A DNA stretch of 64,000 nt from JBCCMQ01 sp039026235 (lineage in GTDB: Bacteria; Pseudomonadota; Alphaproteobacteria; Rhodobacterales; Rhodobacteraceae), in NCBI GenBank assembly GCA_039026235.1, contig JBCCMQ010000008.1:62001-126000 (forward strand), read 5' to 3'. A program made the position numbers and the translations under genes. This document shows positions 7,639 through 16,496 of this stretch, in pieces (position 1 is the first letter of the stretch; every line of letters begins with the position of its first letter). The notes under the pieces are model-generated. The model was not told where the DNA came from. It was given only the letters and a program-made list of their open reading frames with translations, and searched no databases.

Positions 7639-9951
7639 ATGGCCAACGAGGTGGCAGCCGAAGAGCTGGACATCACCGATGAACTGATCGCGGAAAGACG
7701 GTCCGGCGCGCCGGGGGAAACACCTCCGGACATGACGCCATGGATGCGCCCGATTGTTTCATTCATCGACCGGCTGAACCTTTGGGCCGGTCGCATCATC
7801 TGTCTTCTGACCGTCCCTTTGGTCCTTGTGATCGTCTATGAGGTCTTTTCGCGCAATATGTTCGCGATCCTGACCCAGAACGGCCTGAACGATGTGGCCA
7901 TTGCCTGGGGATTTGGACCAACCCTTTGGGTGTATGATGTCAGTCGGATGCTGGCGGGCGTGTTGTTCATGGCGGCGGCCGGCTATGCGCTGATGCGCGG
8001 CGTCCATATCCGTGCAGACTTTCTTTACCGAAGCTGGTCGGTCAAAACGCAGGCCACCGTAGACGCCACGCTTTATCTGGCGCTTTACCTGCCTGCGATG
8101 CTGTTCTTCACATGGGTGTCGGCCGAATACTGGCTGAAGGCCTTTGTGTCGGGTGAGCAAGCATCGGACTCGACCTGGGCGCCAATCCTGTGGCCCGCGC
8201 GTCTGGCCATGCCGGTGGGCGCGGCGCTTTTGTTCCTGCAGGGCTTTCCGGAACTCTTTCGCGCGCTTTACGACATGGGCGAGGCGCGGGCGCGAAAATT
8301 CATCCGCTTTCTGCCCGTTTACCTGGTCCTTCTTGCACTCGTTACCGCGGGCGTCTTTTTTCCCGATCTGGTGCCGTTGGGCGATCTTTGGGAAGGCGCC
8401 TTTGGCGACGGTCCCGGGATCGATAAACCGACCATCGGCTTGATTATGCTTGGCGTGATGCTTTTTGCGATCTTCATCGGCTTCCCGATCTCCTTCACGC
8501 TGATCTTCCTGGGTTTCGTCTTTGGGACCTGGGGCGCCAATTTCAAACTGGCCACCTTTCTGATGACGCTGCAAACCAACTCGGTGATGCTGTCCGATCA
8601 GCTGGTTGCCGTGCCGCTCTTCATCTTCATGGGCATCGTGATGGAACAGGCCGGGCTGATGGAGCGTCTGTTTCAGGCCGTCCAAATGATGATGAGCCGG
8701 ACGCGGGGCGCGCTTTTCATCGCCGTGCTGTTTGTGTCGACCATTTTCGCTGCCGCCACTGGCATCGTCGGCGCGTCGGTTACAATCCTTGGGATCATGG
8801 CTGCCCGCACCATGAACAAGTCGGGCTACAACGTGCGCCTGGCGGCGGGAACGATAACCGCAGGTGGCACCCTTGGCATCCTGATCCCGCCTTCGATCAT
8901 GCTGATTGTCATGGGCCCTGTGCTGGAGGTTCCGGTCACGGACCTCTTCCGCGCAGCAATCATTCCCGGCGTGATGCTCGCCGGGCTGTACCTGCTTTAT
9001 TCATTGGGTCGCTGCTGGCTCGATCCGACCATGGGACCGATCCTGCCACCGGAAGAGCAGCCGGTGACCTCACGCTACTACCTCTTGGAGGTGGTGCTTG
9101 TGATGGCCTCGCTGGTCTTTCTGATCTGGTTGATCACACGTGGGCTGACAGTTGGCTTCGGATTTCCCATGGGTGCTCTGGTCGTGCCGCTGGTCTGGGT
9201 CGCGATCATGTACGCGGTCTATCTTTGGCTCGACAAGGCGCGACCCGGCGAATTCTACTTCTCTCCGCTCTGGTACGAATTTTTCATGGGTCTGGTGCCG
9301 CCCACGGTTCTGATCGCTTTTGCACTCGGGTCTATTCTGGCCGGCTGGGCAACGCCGGCCGAGGCCTCTGCCTGCGGCGCCTTCGGGGCGGTGCTCTTGT
9401 CGCTCCTTTACCGGAAGTTCACCTTCCCGGGTCTTTACGACGCGCTTATCAAGACCCTTGAGATCACGGTTTTGATCATGTTCCTTGTGGCCGCCTCGAA
9501 CTTCTTCGGCGCGGTTTTCTCGAACCTCGGAACACCCAAAATGCTGACCGAGCTGCTGCTCAGTCTCGATATGTCGCCAGTCTTTGTCCTGCTCTTGATC
9601 ATGGCGTTGATTTTCCTGCTGGGCTGGCCACTGGAGTGGGTGCCGATTGTCCTGATCATCGTCCCGATCCTGATCCCGACGGTCACTTCGCTGGATCTTG
9701 GGTTCGAGAATACCCAAAATCTGCTGATCTGGTTTGCTATCCTTGTGGCGGTGAACTTGCAGACGGCATGGCTCAGTCCGCCCGTGGCGCTTTCGGCCTA
9801 TTTCCTGAAGGGCGTCGTGCCGGAATGGGATCTCAAAGACATCTATCTGGGCATGATGCAGTTCATGGTCATCCAGTTGATTGGTCTGATCCTGATCTTT
9901 GCCTTTCCCCAGATCGCGCTTTGGCTGCCGACACAGGTGTTTGGGCAGTAG
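7639..9951 (+). CDS. TRAP transporter fused permease (DctQ-DctM)
   Basis: 770 residues: a short soluble N-terminus, then a four-helix DctQ small-subunit region (about 45-210), a linker helix, and the DctM large subunit (about 255-765) with a dozen or so membrane segments. DctM signatures include GIVGASVTILGIMAARTM and AGTITAGGTLGILIPPSIML. Fused QM permeases are a known variant. It imports the ligand captured by the preceding binding protein, driven by an ion gradient, in the inner membrane. The next gene starts three bases after its stop, so the two are almost certainly co-translated. Confidence 0.9.
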   Translation: MANEVAAEELDITDELIAERRSGAPGETPPDMTPWMRPIVSFIDRLNLWAGRIICLLTVPLVLVIVYEVFSRNMFAILTQNGLNDVAIAWGFGPTLWVYDVSRMLAGVLFMAAAGYALMRGVHIRADFLYRSWSVKTQATVDATLYLALYLPAMLFFTWVSAEYWLKAFVSGEQASDSTWAPILWPARLAMPVGAALLFLQGFPELFRALYDMGEARARKFIRFLPVYLVLLALVTAGVFFPDLVPLGDLWEGAFGDGPGIDKPTIGLIMLGVMLFAIFIGFPISFTLIFLGFVFGTWGANFKLATFLMTLQTNSVMLSDQLVAVPLFIFMGIVMEQAGLMERLFQAVQMMMSRTRGALFIAVLFVSTIFAAATGIVGASVTILGIMAARTMNKSGYNVRLAAGTITAGGTLGILIPPSIMLIVMGPVLEVPVTDLFRAAIIPGVMLAGLYLLYSLGRCWLDPTMGPILPPEEQPVTSRYYLLEVVLVMASLVFLIWLITRGLTVGFGFPMGALVVPLVWVAIMYAVYLWLDKARPGEFYFSPLWYEFFMGLVPPTVLIAFALGSILAGWATPAEASACGAFGAVLLSLLYRKFTFPGLYDALIKTLEITVLIMFLVAASNFFGAVFSNLGTPKMLTELLLSLDMSPVFVLLLIMALIFLLGWPLEWVPIVLIIVPILIPTVTSLDLGFENTQNLLIWFAILVAVNLQTAWLSPPVALSAYFLKGVVPEWDLKDIYLGMMQFMVIQLIGLILIFAFPQIALWLPTQVFGQ

Positions 9952-9954
9952 GGT

Positions 9955-10998
9955 ATGGCCGGATCCCGTTCCACGCTTTCCTACCTGAAATGGCCGCTGA
10001 TCGTGACCTTCGTGGGGTTGGTGCTGTCGGCCTGGCTGGGCATGTCGACGGAAGGCACCATGCAGGGGCTCTTTTCGTTTCTGCTGATCGGGCTGGTTCT
10101 CGCCGCGCTTGAGATTTCGCTGTCCTTCGACAACGCGATCGTAAACGCCAACAAGCTGCACGAGATGACACCGGTCTGGCAAAGACGCTTTCTGACCTGG
10201 GGCATCCTGATCGCGGTTTTTGGCATGCGGATCGTTTTTCCGCTGGCAATCGTCGCGGTCTTCGCCTGGATCAACCCGTTCGAGGCGGTGCGGCTGGCCC
10301 TGGCCGAGCCCGATGAATACTCGGCCATCATCGAAGAAGCGCACGGGTCGATAGCGGCCTTTGGCGGAACCTTTCTGATGATGGTGGCGCTCAAGTTCTT
10401 TGTCGACGAAGACAAGTCGATTGATTGGATCGTCGGTCTTGAGCGCAGGCTGCGGATGTGCGGCTCGATCCGCGGTTTCGAGATCGCGTTCGTGCTCGTC
10501 ATCGTGGTGGTCGTGTCCCAAGCCCTGAATGAGAGCTTTCAGGGGTCTTTTCTGTTCTCGGCCATCATGGGGCTGCTGGTCTTCACGGTGGTCGACGGTG
10601 TGGGAAACATGCTCGATCAGTCGTCAGACACGGCCGTGCAGGTTGGCGCGCGGGGCGGGTTAGGTGCCTTTCTCTACCTTGAGGTGCTTGATGCGAGCTT
10701 TTCCTTTGACGGCGTGATCGGTGCATTCGCCCTGACCACGAACATCGTGCTGATCGCCATCGGCCTTGGCATCGGCGCCATGTACGTGCGGTCCATGACA
10801 ATCATGCTGGTAGAAAAGGGAACCCTGCAGAACTTCCGGTATCTGGAACACGGCGCATTCTATTCGATCTTTGCTTTATCTCTGATCATGTTCATGCAGT
10901 CGCTGACCCATGTCCCTGAAACGCTGACGGGTTTTATTGGGGTTGCCTTTATCGGCTACGCCTTGCTCTCTTCCATTAAGTACAACTCAGCACCTTAG
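9955..10998 (+). CDS. DUF475 / TerC-like integral membrane protein
   Basis: 347 residues with about eight to nine hydrophobic helices. Family signatures are ALEISLSFDNAIVNANKL (residues about 45-62) and LEVLDASFSFDGVIGAFALT (about 242-261), two SFDN/SFDG repeats that put acidic residues inside the membrane as in TerC-type proteins. It begins three bases after the TRAP permease and 24 bases before hpsN, so it belongs to the sulfonate operon. Its biochemical role is not established to my knowledge. Sulfonate degraders need to expel sulfite or sulfate, and TerC relatives handle metal ions. An exporter role for an ion produced or needed by this pathway is an inference from position. Confidence 0.85.
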   Translation: MAGSRSTLSYLKWPLIVTFVGLVLSAWLGMSTEGTMQGLFSFLLIGLVLAALEISLSFDNAIVNANKLHEMTPVWQRRFLTWGILIAVFGMRIVFPLAIVAVFAWINPFEAVRLALAEPDEYSAIIEEAHGSIAAFGGTFLMMVALKFFVDEDKSIDWIVGLERRLRMCGSIRGFEIAFVLVIVVVVSQALNESFQGSFLFSAIMGLLVFTVVDGVGNMLDQSSDTAVQVGARGGLGAFLYLEVLDASFSFDGVIGAFALTTNIVLIAIGLGIGAMYVRSMTIMLVEKGTLQNFRYLEHGAFYSIFALSLIMFMQSLTHVPETLTGFIGVAFIGYALLSSIKYNSAP

Positions 10999-11022
10999 TC
11001 GGAATACAGGGATCCCCGCGCA

Positions 11023-12330
11023 ATGCCTCGGACCTATCTCAAAAAAGCGATCCTCACATCCAAGTCGGATGCCTCGCAGGTGCAGGAAACCGTCAAGGGC
11101 ATCCTGTCCGATATTGAGGCCGGCGGCGATGCGGCCGCCTTGGAATACGCGAAAAAGTTCGACACCTACGAAGGCAACATCCTACTGACGCCGGACGAAA
11201 TCGAGGCGGCATCGGCGCTTGTACCCGACAAGCTGAAGGCAGACATCGACTTTGCCCATGCCAATGTACGCCGCTTTGCCGAGGCGCAGAAGAAGACCGT
11301 GCCGGATGTCGAGGTTGAAATCATCCCGGGCGTCGTGGCGGGTCAGAAGGCGATCCCGGTCAGAGCGGCGGGTTGCTATGTGCCGGCAGGGCGATACAGC
11401 CACGTGGCCAGTGCGATCATGACCGTAACAACGGCCAAGGTGGCGGGCTGCAGCCATATCACGGCATGCTCACCGCCCCGGCCCGAAGGTTTTTTGACGC
11501 CCGCCATTGTCTATGCGGCCAAGGTTTGCGGTGCCGACACGATCATGGCCATGGGCGGGGTCCAGGGCGTCGCAGCCATGGCCTATGGTCTCTTCGGTCT
11601 GCCCAAGGCCAACATCCTGGTCGGGCCGGGCAATCAGTTTGTGGCCGAAGCGAAACGCCAGCTCTACGGCCGGGTGGGCATCGATATCATTGCCGGACCC
11701 ACGGACAGCCTGATCCTGGCCGACGAAACCGCCGATGCCCATCTGGTCGCGACCGATTTGGTCAGCCAGGCCGAGCATGGTTATAACTCGCCCGTATGGC
11801 TGGTCACCGATCACCGCCCTCTTGGGGAAGACGTGCTGGCCCGGGTGCCCGACCTGATCGACGATCTGCCAGAGCTGAACCGTGAGAATGCCGCCGCTGC
11901 CTGGCGCGACTATGCCGAGATCATCGTCTGCGATGACCGCGAGGAAATGGCCCTGTGTTCGGACGACTATGCGCCCGAGCACCTGACCGTCCAGGCACGT
12001 GATCTGGATTGGTGGCTTGGCAGGCTCAGTTGCTATGGGTCGCTGTTTCTGGGTGAGGAATCGACCGTGGCCTATGGCGACAAAGCGACCGGCACGAACC
12101 ATGTTCTGCCCACATCCGGTGCGGCGAGCTACACTGGTGGGCTGAGCGTCCACAAGTACATGAAGATCGTGACCTGGCAGCGGGCCACGCGCGACGGTTC
12201 CAAGCCGATTGCCCTGGCGACGGCCCGGATTTCGCGGCTGGAAGGCATGGAAGCGCATGCGCGCGCCGCCGATGCACGGCTGGCCAAATATTTCCCCGGT
12301 GAGAACTTTGATCTGTCCGTTGGCAATTAG
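11023..12330 (+). CDS. hpsN: sulfopropanediol 3-dehydrogenase (HpsN-type)
   Basis: 435 residues of the histidinol dehydrogenase fold. Residues equivalent to the HisD zinc ligands are visible: the Gln and His of SQAEHGYNSP, the Asp of YGDKATGTNHVLPT and the His of EGMEAHARAAD; the EH pair in DYAPEHLT is also kept. The LTSKSDASQVQETVKGIL start, SHVASAIMTVTTAKVAGC and TSGAASYTGGLSVHKYMK are much closer to HpsN proteins of roseobacters than to biosynthetic HisD. HpsN oxidises (R)-2,3-dihydroxypropane-1-sulfonate to sulfolactate with two NAD+. Its place beside a TRAP system and ComDE supports this over histidine biosynthesis. Confidence 0.88.
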   Translation: MPRTYLKKAILTSKSDASQVQETVKGILSDIEAGGDAAALEYAKKFDTYEGNILLTPDEIEAASALVPDKLKADIDFAHANVRRFAEAQKKTVPDVEVEIIPGVVAGQKAIPVRAAGCYVPAGRYSHVASAIMTVTTAKVAGCSHITACSPPRPEGFLTPAIVYAAKVCGADTIMAMGGVQGVAAMAYGLFGLPKANILVGPGNQFVAEAKRQLYGRVGIDIIAGPTDSLILADETADAHLVATDLVSQAEHGYNSPVWLVTDHRPLGEDVLARVPDLIDDLPELNRENAAAAWRDYAEIIVCDDREEMALCSDDYAPEHLTVQARDLDWWLGRLSCYGSLFLGEESTVAYGDKATGTNHVLPTSGAASYTGGLSVHKYMKIVTWQRATRDGSKPIALATARISRLEGMEAHARAADARLAKYFPGENFDLSVGN

Positions 12331-12414
12331 ACAACGGCATCCGCCGGCGAACGTCCGACGCGTTGAGCCGGGAGGCTGGGTCAGAACACGCGTCGCGGCG
12401 GAAGGCACGTACCG

Positions 12415-13395
12415 ATGAAAGCACTGGTCTACGGAGGCAGCGAAAGGCTCGACATTCAAACTGTGCCGGACCCGCAACCGCAGGACGGCGAACAACTGAT
12501 CCGCATCGAAGCCGTGGGCATCTGCGGCTCGGACATGCATGCCTACCTTGGGCACGACGAAAGGCGCCCGCCGCCGCTGATCCTGGGGCATGAAGCGGCC
12601 GGCGTGATTGTCGGGGGCGCCCGCGATGGTGACCGGGTCACGATCAATCCGCTGGTGACCTGTTGCGCATGCGCCGCCTGTGCCAGCGGTCGGGAAAACC
12701 TGTGCCCGGACAGGCAGATTATCTCGATGCCGCCCCGCGAAGGGGCATTTGCACAGTTCGTTTGCATGCCCGAACGCAACATTGTCGGTATCCCCGACGA
12801 CACATCGCTGCGTGTGGCAGCCCTGGCGGAACCCTTGGCTGTCGCGTGGCACGCTGTGCGCCGAGCGAAGGGTGCGTTGCACGAAAGCGCAGCCCGGCAC
12901 GCTCTGATCCTGGGCGGTGGTGCCATCGGGCTGGCGGTGGCGCTTTGCCTGCAGGCGATGGGCTGGCAGGACATCATGATCGCCGAACCCAACGACGCGC
13001 GCCGGAACACGCTTGAGGAACGTTGCCATCAACAGGTCTGTTCCGACCCGACGGGCCCCTATTCGTTGGTGATCGACGCCGTGGGCTACAAGGCAACCCG
13101 GGAAACGGCATCCCGTCTTGTCGAACCCGGCGGCGTTGTCATCCACGTTGGTCTGGGCGATGCGAACGGCGGCATCGATATCCGTCGGATGACACTGCAA
13201 GAGATCACGTTTATCGGAACCTACGCTTACACCGCGCAGGATTTCCGCGATACTGCACAGGCCATTTTTGATGGCCGCCTGGGTCCCTTGGACTGGTATG
13301 AGCCGCGCCCGCTTGACGATGGGGCCACGGCCTTTGCCGATCTGCTGTCAAAACGCGTGGCTGCCCCAAAGATCATTCTGGAGCCCTGGGCCTGA
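12415..13395 (+). CDS. zinc-dependent medium-chain alcohol dehydrogenase
   Basis: 326 residues. The catalytic zinc motif GICGSDMHAYLGH and GHEAAG lie in the N-terminal domain, the structural zinc site is four cysteines in CCACAACASGRENLCP, and the Rossmann motif ALILGGGAIGLAVAL lies near residue 165. NAD(P)-dependent oxidation of a secondary alcohol or polyol is expected. HpsN clusters of other bacteria carry extra dehydrogenases (HpsO, HpsP) that interconvert dihydroxypropanesulfonate enantiomers through the ketone. This enzyme could fill that role, but I cannot tell which enantiomer or cofactor it uses. It is slightly short for the family, with a compact C-terminus. Confidence 0.85.
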   Translation: MKALVYGGSERLDIQTVPDPQPQDGEQLIRIEAVGICGSDMHAYLGHDERRPPPLILGHEAAGVIVGGARDGDRVTINPLVTCCACAACASGRENLCPDRQIISMPPREGAFAQFVCMPERNIVGIPDDTSLRVAALAEPLAVAWHAVRRAKGALHESAARHALILGGGAIGLAVALCLQAMGWQDIMIAEPNDARRNTLEERCHQQVCSDPTGPYSLVIDAVGYKATRETASRLVEPGGVVIHVGLGDANGGIDIRRMTLQEITFIGTYAYTAQDFRDTAQAIFDGRLGPLDWYEPRPLDDGATAFADLLSKRVAAPKIILEPWA

Positions 13396-13419
13396 GAGAA
13401 AAGAGAGCTGGAGGATAGG

Positions 13420-13830
13420 ATGTACACGAAAATAGTCGTTCCAATGGCACTCGATCACGGTCTTTCACCGGTGACGCTTGCGGTGGCGGAAAAACTCCTC
13501 AGCGACGATGGCCAGATCATTGCCCTTCATGTCTATGACCTGCCGGAAAGCGCCGCCAAGGCGGTGCTCGACAAGTCCATGCTGGAAGAAGGCTTTGCGC
13601 GCGCGCACAGTCTTCTGCACGAAAAGACCGCGGGCTACAGCAATGTCAGCGCAAGGATCGTCCGGGGCCACACCTATCGTTCGATTGTGGACGAGGCCGC
13701 GAAAGAGGATGCAGACTGCATCGTCATGGGATCCCACCGTCCGGGGCTAAGCGACTATCTGCTGGGATCGACATCAGCCCGGGTCGTCCGCCACGCGCCC
13801 TGCGCGGTGCACGTCTGCCGGGGGACATGA
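13420..13830 (+). CDS. universal stress protein, UspA family
   Basis: 136 residues, a single Usp domain. It begins KIVVPMALDHG and ends with the ATP-binding signature GSHRPGLSDYLLGSTS followed by VVRHAPCAVHVCR. A GGAGG ribosome binding site sits just upstream, 24 bases after the alcohol dehydrogenase stop. Usp proteins of this kind are often found inside TRAP transporter operons (TeaD of the ectoine system is the known case), where they bind ATP and tune transport. A regulatory role on the TRAP system encoded upstream is therefore plausible. Confidence 0.88.
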   Translation: MYTKIVVPMALDHGLSPVTLAVAEKLLSDDGQIIALHVYDLPESAAKAVLDKSMLEEGFARAHSLLHEKTAGYSNVSARIVRGHTYRSIVDEAAKEDADCIVMGSHRPGLSDYLLGSTSARVVRHAPCAVHVCRGT

Positions 13831-13876
13831 TGCAAGCCCGGAACAGCGCAGAAAATCAAAAAAGGGCCGCCAAGAC

Positions 13877-14383
13877 ATGAACATCGACAAAAAGGTCGCC
13901 GATGATCTGATTGCCAATGACATCAGCTTTGTGACGACCGTGCCATGCAAACAGCTTGCCGGTGTGATCGCCGAGATCGATGAGCGCGATGATATCTACC
14001 ACATCCCGTCGAACAAAGAAGACGAAGGCATGGGGCTATGCGCCGGCGCTTTCATGGGGGGCAAACGCCCGGCCATCATTATGCAGAACACGGCGTTGGG
14101 TGTGACGATCAACACTCTGGCGACGCTCATCCAGTACTACCGGATGCCGCTTCCGATGATCATCTCATACCGTGGCGAATTGCGAGAGCCGATTGCCTGC
14201 CAGGTCGAAATGGCAGTTCATACAAAGGCGCTTCTCGCTCAGCTAAATATCCCGACCTACCACTTTCACCGGCAATCGGATGTCGAAGAGCTGGATATGA
14301 TCCTGAAATACACATTCATGTGCCGCAAACCGGTGGCCGTTCTGACCGATGCCAATTTCTGGGGAGGCTATGGCGACCAATGA
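13877..14383 (+). CDS. comD: sulfopyruvate decarboxylase, alpha subunit
   Basis: 168 residues matching the pyrimidine-binding half of thiamine diphosphate decarboxylases. TTVPCKQLAGVIAEI near the start, the glutamate of SNKEDEGMGLCAGAFMGGKRP (read in parts) that activates thiamine diphosphate, and QNTALGVTINTLATLIQYY are typical of ComD/phosphonopyruvate decarboxylase alpha chains. With the beta chain it converts sulfopyruvate to sulfoacetaldehyde and CO2. The two genes overlap by four bases (ATGA). Phosphonopyruvate decarboxylase is the alternative. The HpsN neighbour favours sulfopyruvate. Confidence 0.87.
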   Translation: MNIDKKVADDLIANDISFVTTVPCKQLAGVIAEIDERDDIYHIPSNKEDEGMGLCAGAFMGGKRPAIIMQNTALGVTINTLATLIQYYRMPLPMIISYRGELREPIACQVEMAVHTKALLAQLNIPTYHFHRQSDVEELDMILKYTFMCRKPVAVLTDANFWGGYGDQ

Positions 14384-14934
14384 TCCGCTCGGAAGTTCTG
14401 AAAGAAATCGCCCCGATCCTTCGAGACCAGCTGGTGGTCTGCAACATTGGCATTCCCAGCCAGGAACTGCATGCGATCGACGACCAGCCAACCAATTTCT
14501 ACATGCTCGGCACCATGGGTCTGGCATCGTCCATCGGTCTGGGTCTGGCGCTGGCCCAACCCAAGCCTGTGATCGCCATCGACGGCGATGGATCGGTCCT
14601 GACGAACCTTGGGACGTTGCCGACCATCGCCAACAATGTGGCGGACAACTACATCCTCTTGATTGTCGACAACGGTTCTTATGGTTCGACCGGCGACCAG
14701 CCCACCTATACCGGCAAGAAAACCTCTCTGGCCGGAATGGCACAGGCGGCCGGATGTGAACATGTCGTCGAATGCAGGGCTGAAGATACCGGGCCGGTTC
14801 TTCAGGCAGCGCTCGATGCCGGGCAGATGACCATCATCATCTGCAAGTGTGAAAGCGGCAATGCGAAGATGCCGGTGATCGAGATGGATCCGGTGACCAT
14901 ACGCGACCGGTTTATGGGCGCCGTCAAAGCCTAG
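14380..14934 (+). CDS. comE: sulfopyruvate decarboxylase, beta subunit
   Basis: 184 residues carrying the thiamine diphosphate binding motif: IDGDGSVLTNLGTLPTIANN begins with the Mg-binding GDG and ends with the NN pair, followed by LLIVDNGSYGSTGDQPTYT. It starts inside the stop codon of comD, so the chains are made in equal amounts for a heteromeric enzyme. It is the last gene of the co-directional run. The next step, sulfoacetaldehyde acetyltransferase (Xsc), is not in the window, nor is a sulfolactate dehydrogenase of the SlcC/SlcD/ComC type, so the route must be completed elsewhere in the genome. Confidence 0.88.
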   Translation: MIRSEVLKEIAPILRDQLVVCNIGIPSQELHAIDDQPTNFYMLGTMGLASSIGLGLALAQPKPVIAIDGDGSVLTNLGTLPTIANNVADNYILLIVDNGSYGSTGDQPTYTGKKTSLAGMAQAAGCEHVVECRAEDTGPVLQAALDAGQMTIIICKCESGNAKMPVIEMDPVTIRDRFMGAVKA

Positions 14935-15045
14935 CGGCCAGCGACGAACCAACTGGCGGCGGGATTTTGCCAATACCTTACAGTCGGCGGCCCGTGCGCG
15001 CGCGTCGTCACATTTTCGCCCCAAAAGAATCCGAATTTCCCAAAG

Positions 15046-15855
15046 GTGGGGACCGTAAAGGAAGCGCCGGTGCGAAGCTCTGTTCTCATTCCCTCAGTCG
15101 GTGCAGGCGTGGCTTTTGTCGCCGCCACCGACGCCCTTTTGGGCGTGGGGGCGGTCGATCTGCTTTTGGAGCTTTGCCTGTCGGACCCGGAATCCGACGC
15201 CAAAATGCCCGAATTGCCCATGAAACACGGTACCGGCAGTGTGCCCTATCTTGCGACGGGCGCCGCTCTGTCATCGGCCGCCCTGTTCTCGATGTGGCGC
15301 CAGGACGTCGAACCCGTCACCTGTCAGACCGCCCCGCCGCAAGAGGCCGAATTCGGCCTTTTGTCGGCCCTGGCGATCCTGGCGAACCTAAGCCCGAAAT
15401 ACGGTCCAGAAGACATCGTGGATTCCTACACGCGCTGGACCGGTCAACCACTGGATCTTGAACAGGCAACGGCGTCTTATGACCTGTTTTCACCGGACAC
15501 GCTTGAAGACGACATCGACCTTTTCGGTGGCGTCGTCGATTTAGCCGAACGCGCCCGGATCATCTGCGCCGCGCTGGACTTTCCACGCTACAGCGATGAT
15601 CCGGCCAAGATGTTCAGGGTGATCGACGCCATCGCGAACGCCATGAACATGGGTCTCGCTGAGATCGCTCAGCTTTGGGCACTGAACCGCCCCGACGCCG
15701 ATCACAACCACACCGTGCCACGCAGGCGCCCGTCGGATCTGGCGCCCTTTCTTCTGGTTCTGACGCTTGTTGTCGGCACCTGGCGCGCCCAATTGCAGCG
15801 TTGGCTTGACGAATTGCGCATAAGTACGCCGAAATTCTGGAGAACCTCGCAATGA
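15046..15855 (+). CDS. TerB-like membrane-anchored protein of unknown function
   Basis: 269 residues from a GTG start (an ATG start is not available near the beginning). There is a hydrophobic stretch near residues 10-40, then a helical region (about 95-205) with repeated acidic, TerB/DjlA-like patterns: LSALAILANLSPKYGPEDI, DTLEDDIDLFGG, VDLAERARIICAALDF and VIDAIANAMNMGLAEI. A final membrane helix (SDLAPFLLVLTLVVGTW) and a short basic tail follow. Its stop overlaps the ATG of the Sco1 gene by four bases, so it is translationally coupled to copper-delivery genes. I do not recognise it as a named protein; the TerB similarity is by eye. Confidence 0.65.
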   Translation: MGTVKEAPVRSSVLIPSVGAGVAFVAATDALLGVGAVDLLLELCLSDPESDAKMPELPMKHGTGSVPYLATGAALSSAALFSMWRQDVEPVTCQTAPPQEAEFGLLSALAILANLSPKYGPEDIVDSYTRWTGQPLDLEQATASYDLFSPDTLEDDIDLFGGVVDLAERARIICAALDFPRYSDDPAKMFRVIDAIANAMNMGLAEIAQLWALNRPDADHNHTVPRRRPSDLAPFLLVLTLVVGTWRAQLQRWLDELRISTPKFWRTSQ

Positions 15856-16466
15856 ACCGGAAGATACTTTTGGCCGGCGCCGTTCTCTTTGCCGGAACCG
15901 CGGGTGCCCTTGCATTGTCCTATGTCGCTTCGCCGCGCGATCCCTTCGCCAGTTGCCGCGACAACAACATGGTCGACTATGCCGAGATTGGTGGCCCTTT
16001 CACGCTGACCGACGAGACCGGAGCGACCGTCCGCGACAGCGATATCGTGGATCGGCCGACCCTTCTTTACATCGGCTACACCTTTTGTCCGGACGTGTGC
16101 CCGCTGGACAATATGCGCAACGCTGACGCGCTTTACCTGTTGGCCGAACGCGGTGTCGATGCGCGGGCGGTTTTTGTCTCGGTCGACCCCGCGCGCGACA
16201 CGCCCGAGGTGCTGGCTGATTTTACCGACTTCTTCCATCCCGAAATGATCGGACTAACTGGAGAGCAAGACAGCATTGCCAGAATGGCCGACGCCTATCA
16301 CGCCGTGTACGAGTTTCGTGAAAGTGACGATGAATACTATCTGATCGATCATTCGACCTATACCTATGTGATCCTGCCCGGGCACGGTGTCGTAGAACTG
16401 GTGGCGCGTGATGACGCGGCCGAAGATGTTGCGGCCCTTACCCAGTGTCTGGCGGATCGCGCCTGA
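15852..16466 (+). CDS. SCO1/SenC copper chaperone
   Basis: 204 residues: an N-terminal membrane anchor (KILLAGAVLFAGTAGALALSY is the hydrophobic stretch), then a thioredoxin-like domain with the copper ligands CPDVC (in YIGYTFCPDVCPLDN) and the distal histidine of YLIDHSTYTYVILPG. VSVDPARDTPEVL is a family signature. It inserts copper into the CuA site of cytochrome c oxidase or acts as a thiol reductant, in the periplasm. The gene is followed by a PCuAC chaperone after 30 bases, forming a copper delivery pair. A second Sco homologue lies at 44151-44777. Confidence 0.92.
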   Translation: MNRKILLAGAVLFAGTAGALALSYVASPRDPFASCRDNNMVDYAEIGGPFTLTDETGATVRDSDIVDRPTLLYIGYTFCPDVCPLDNMRNADALYLLAERGVDARAVFVSVDPARDTPEVLADFTDFFHPEMIGLTGEQDSIARMADAYHAVYEFRESDDEYYLIDHSTYTYVILPGHGVVELVARDDAAEDVAALTQCLADRA

Positions 16467-16496
16467 CCTGTGACCGAGACTTCAAAGGAAGAAGCC

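Noticed and set aside
11023..12330. Biosynthetic histidinol dehydrogenase (HisD)
   Set aside because: The fold and zinc ligands are shared, but the sequence blocks and the TRAP/ComDE neighbourhood fit HpsN. No histidine biosynthesis genes are nearby.
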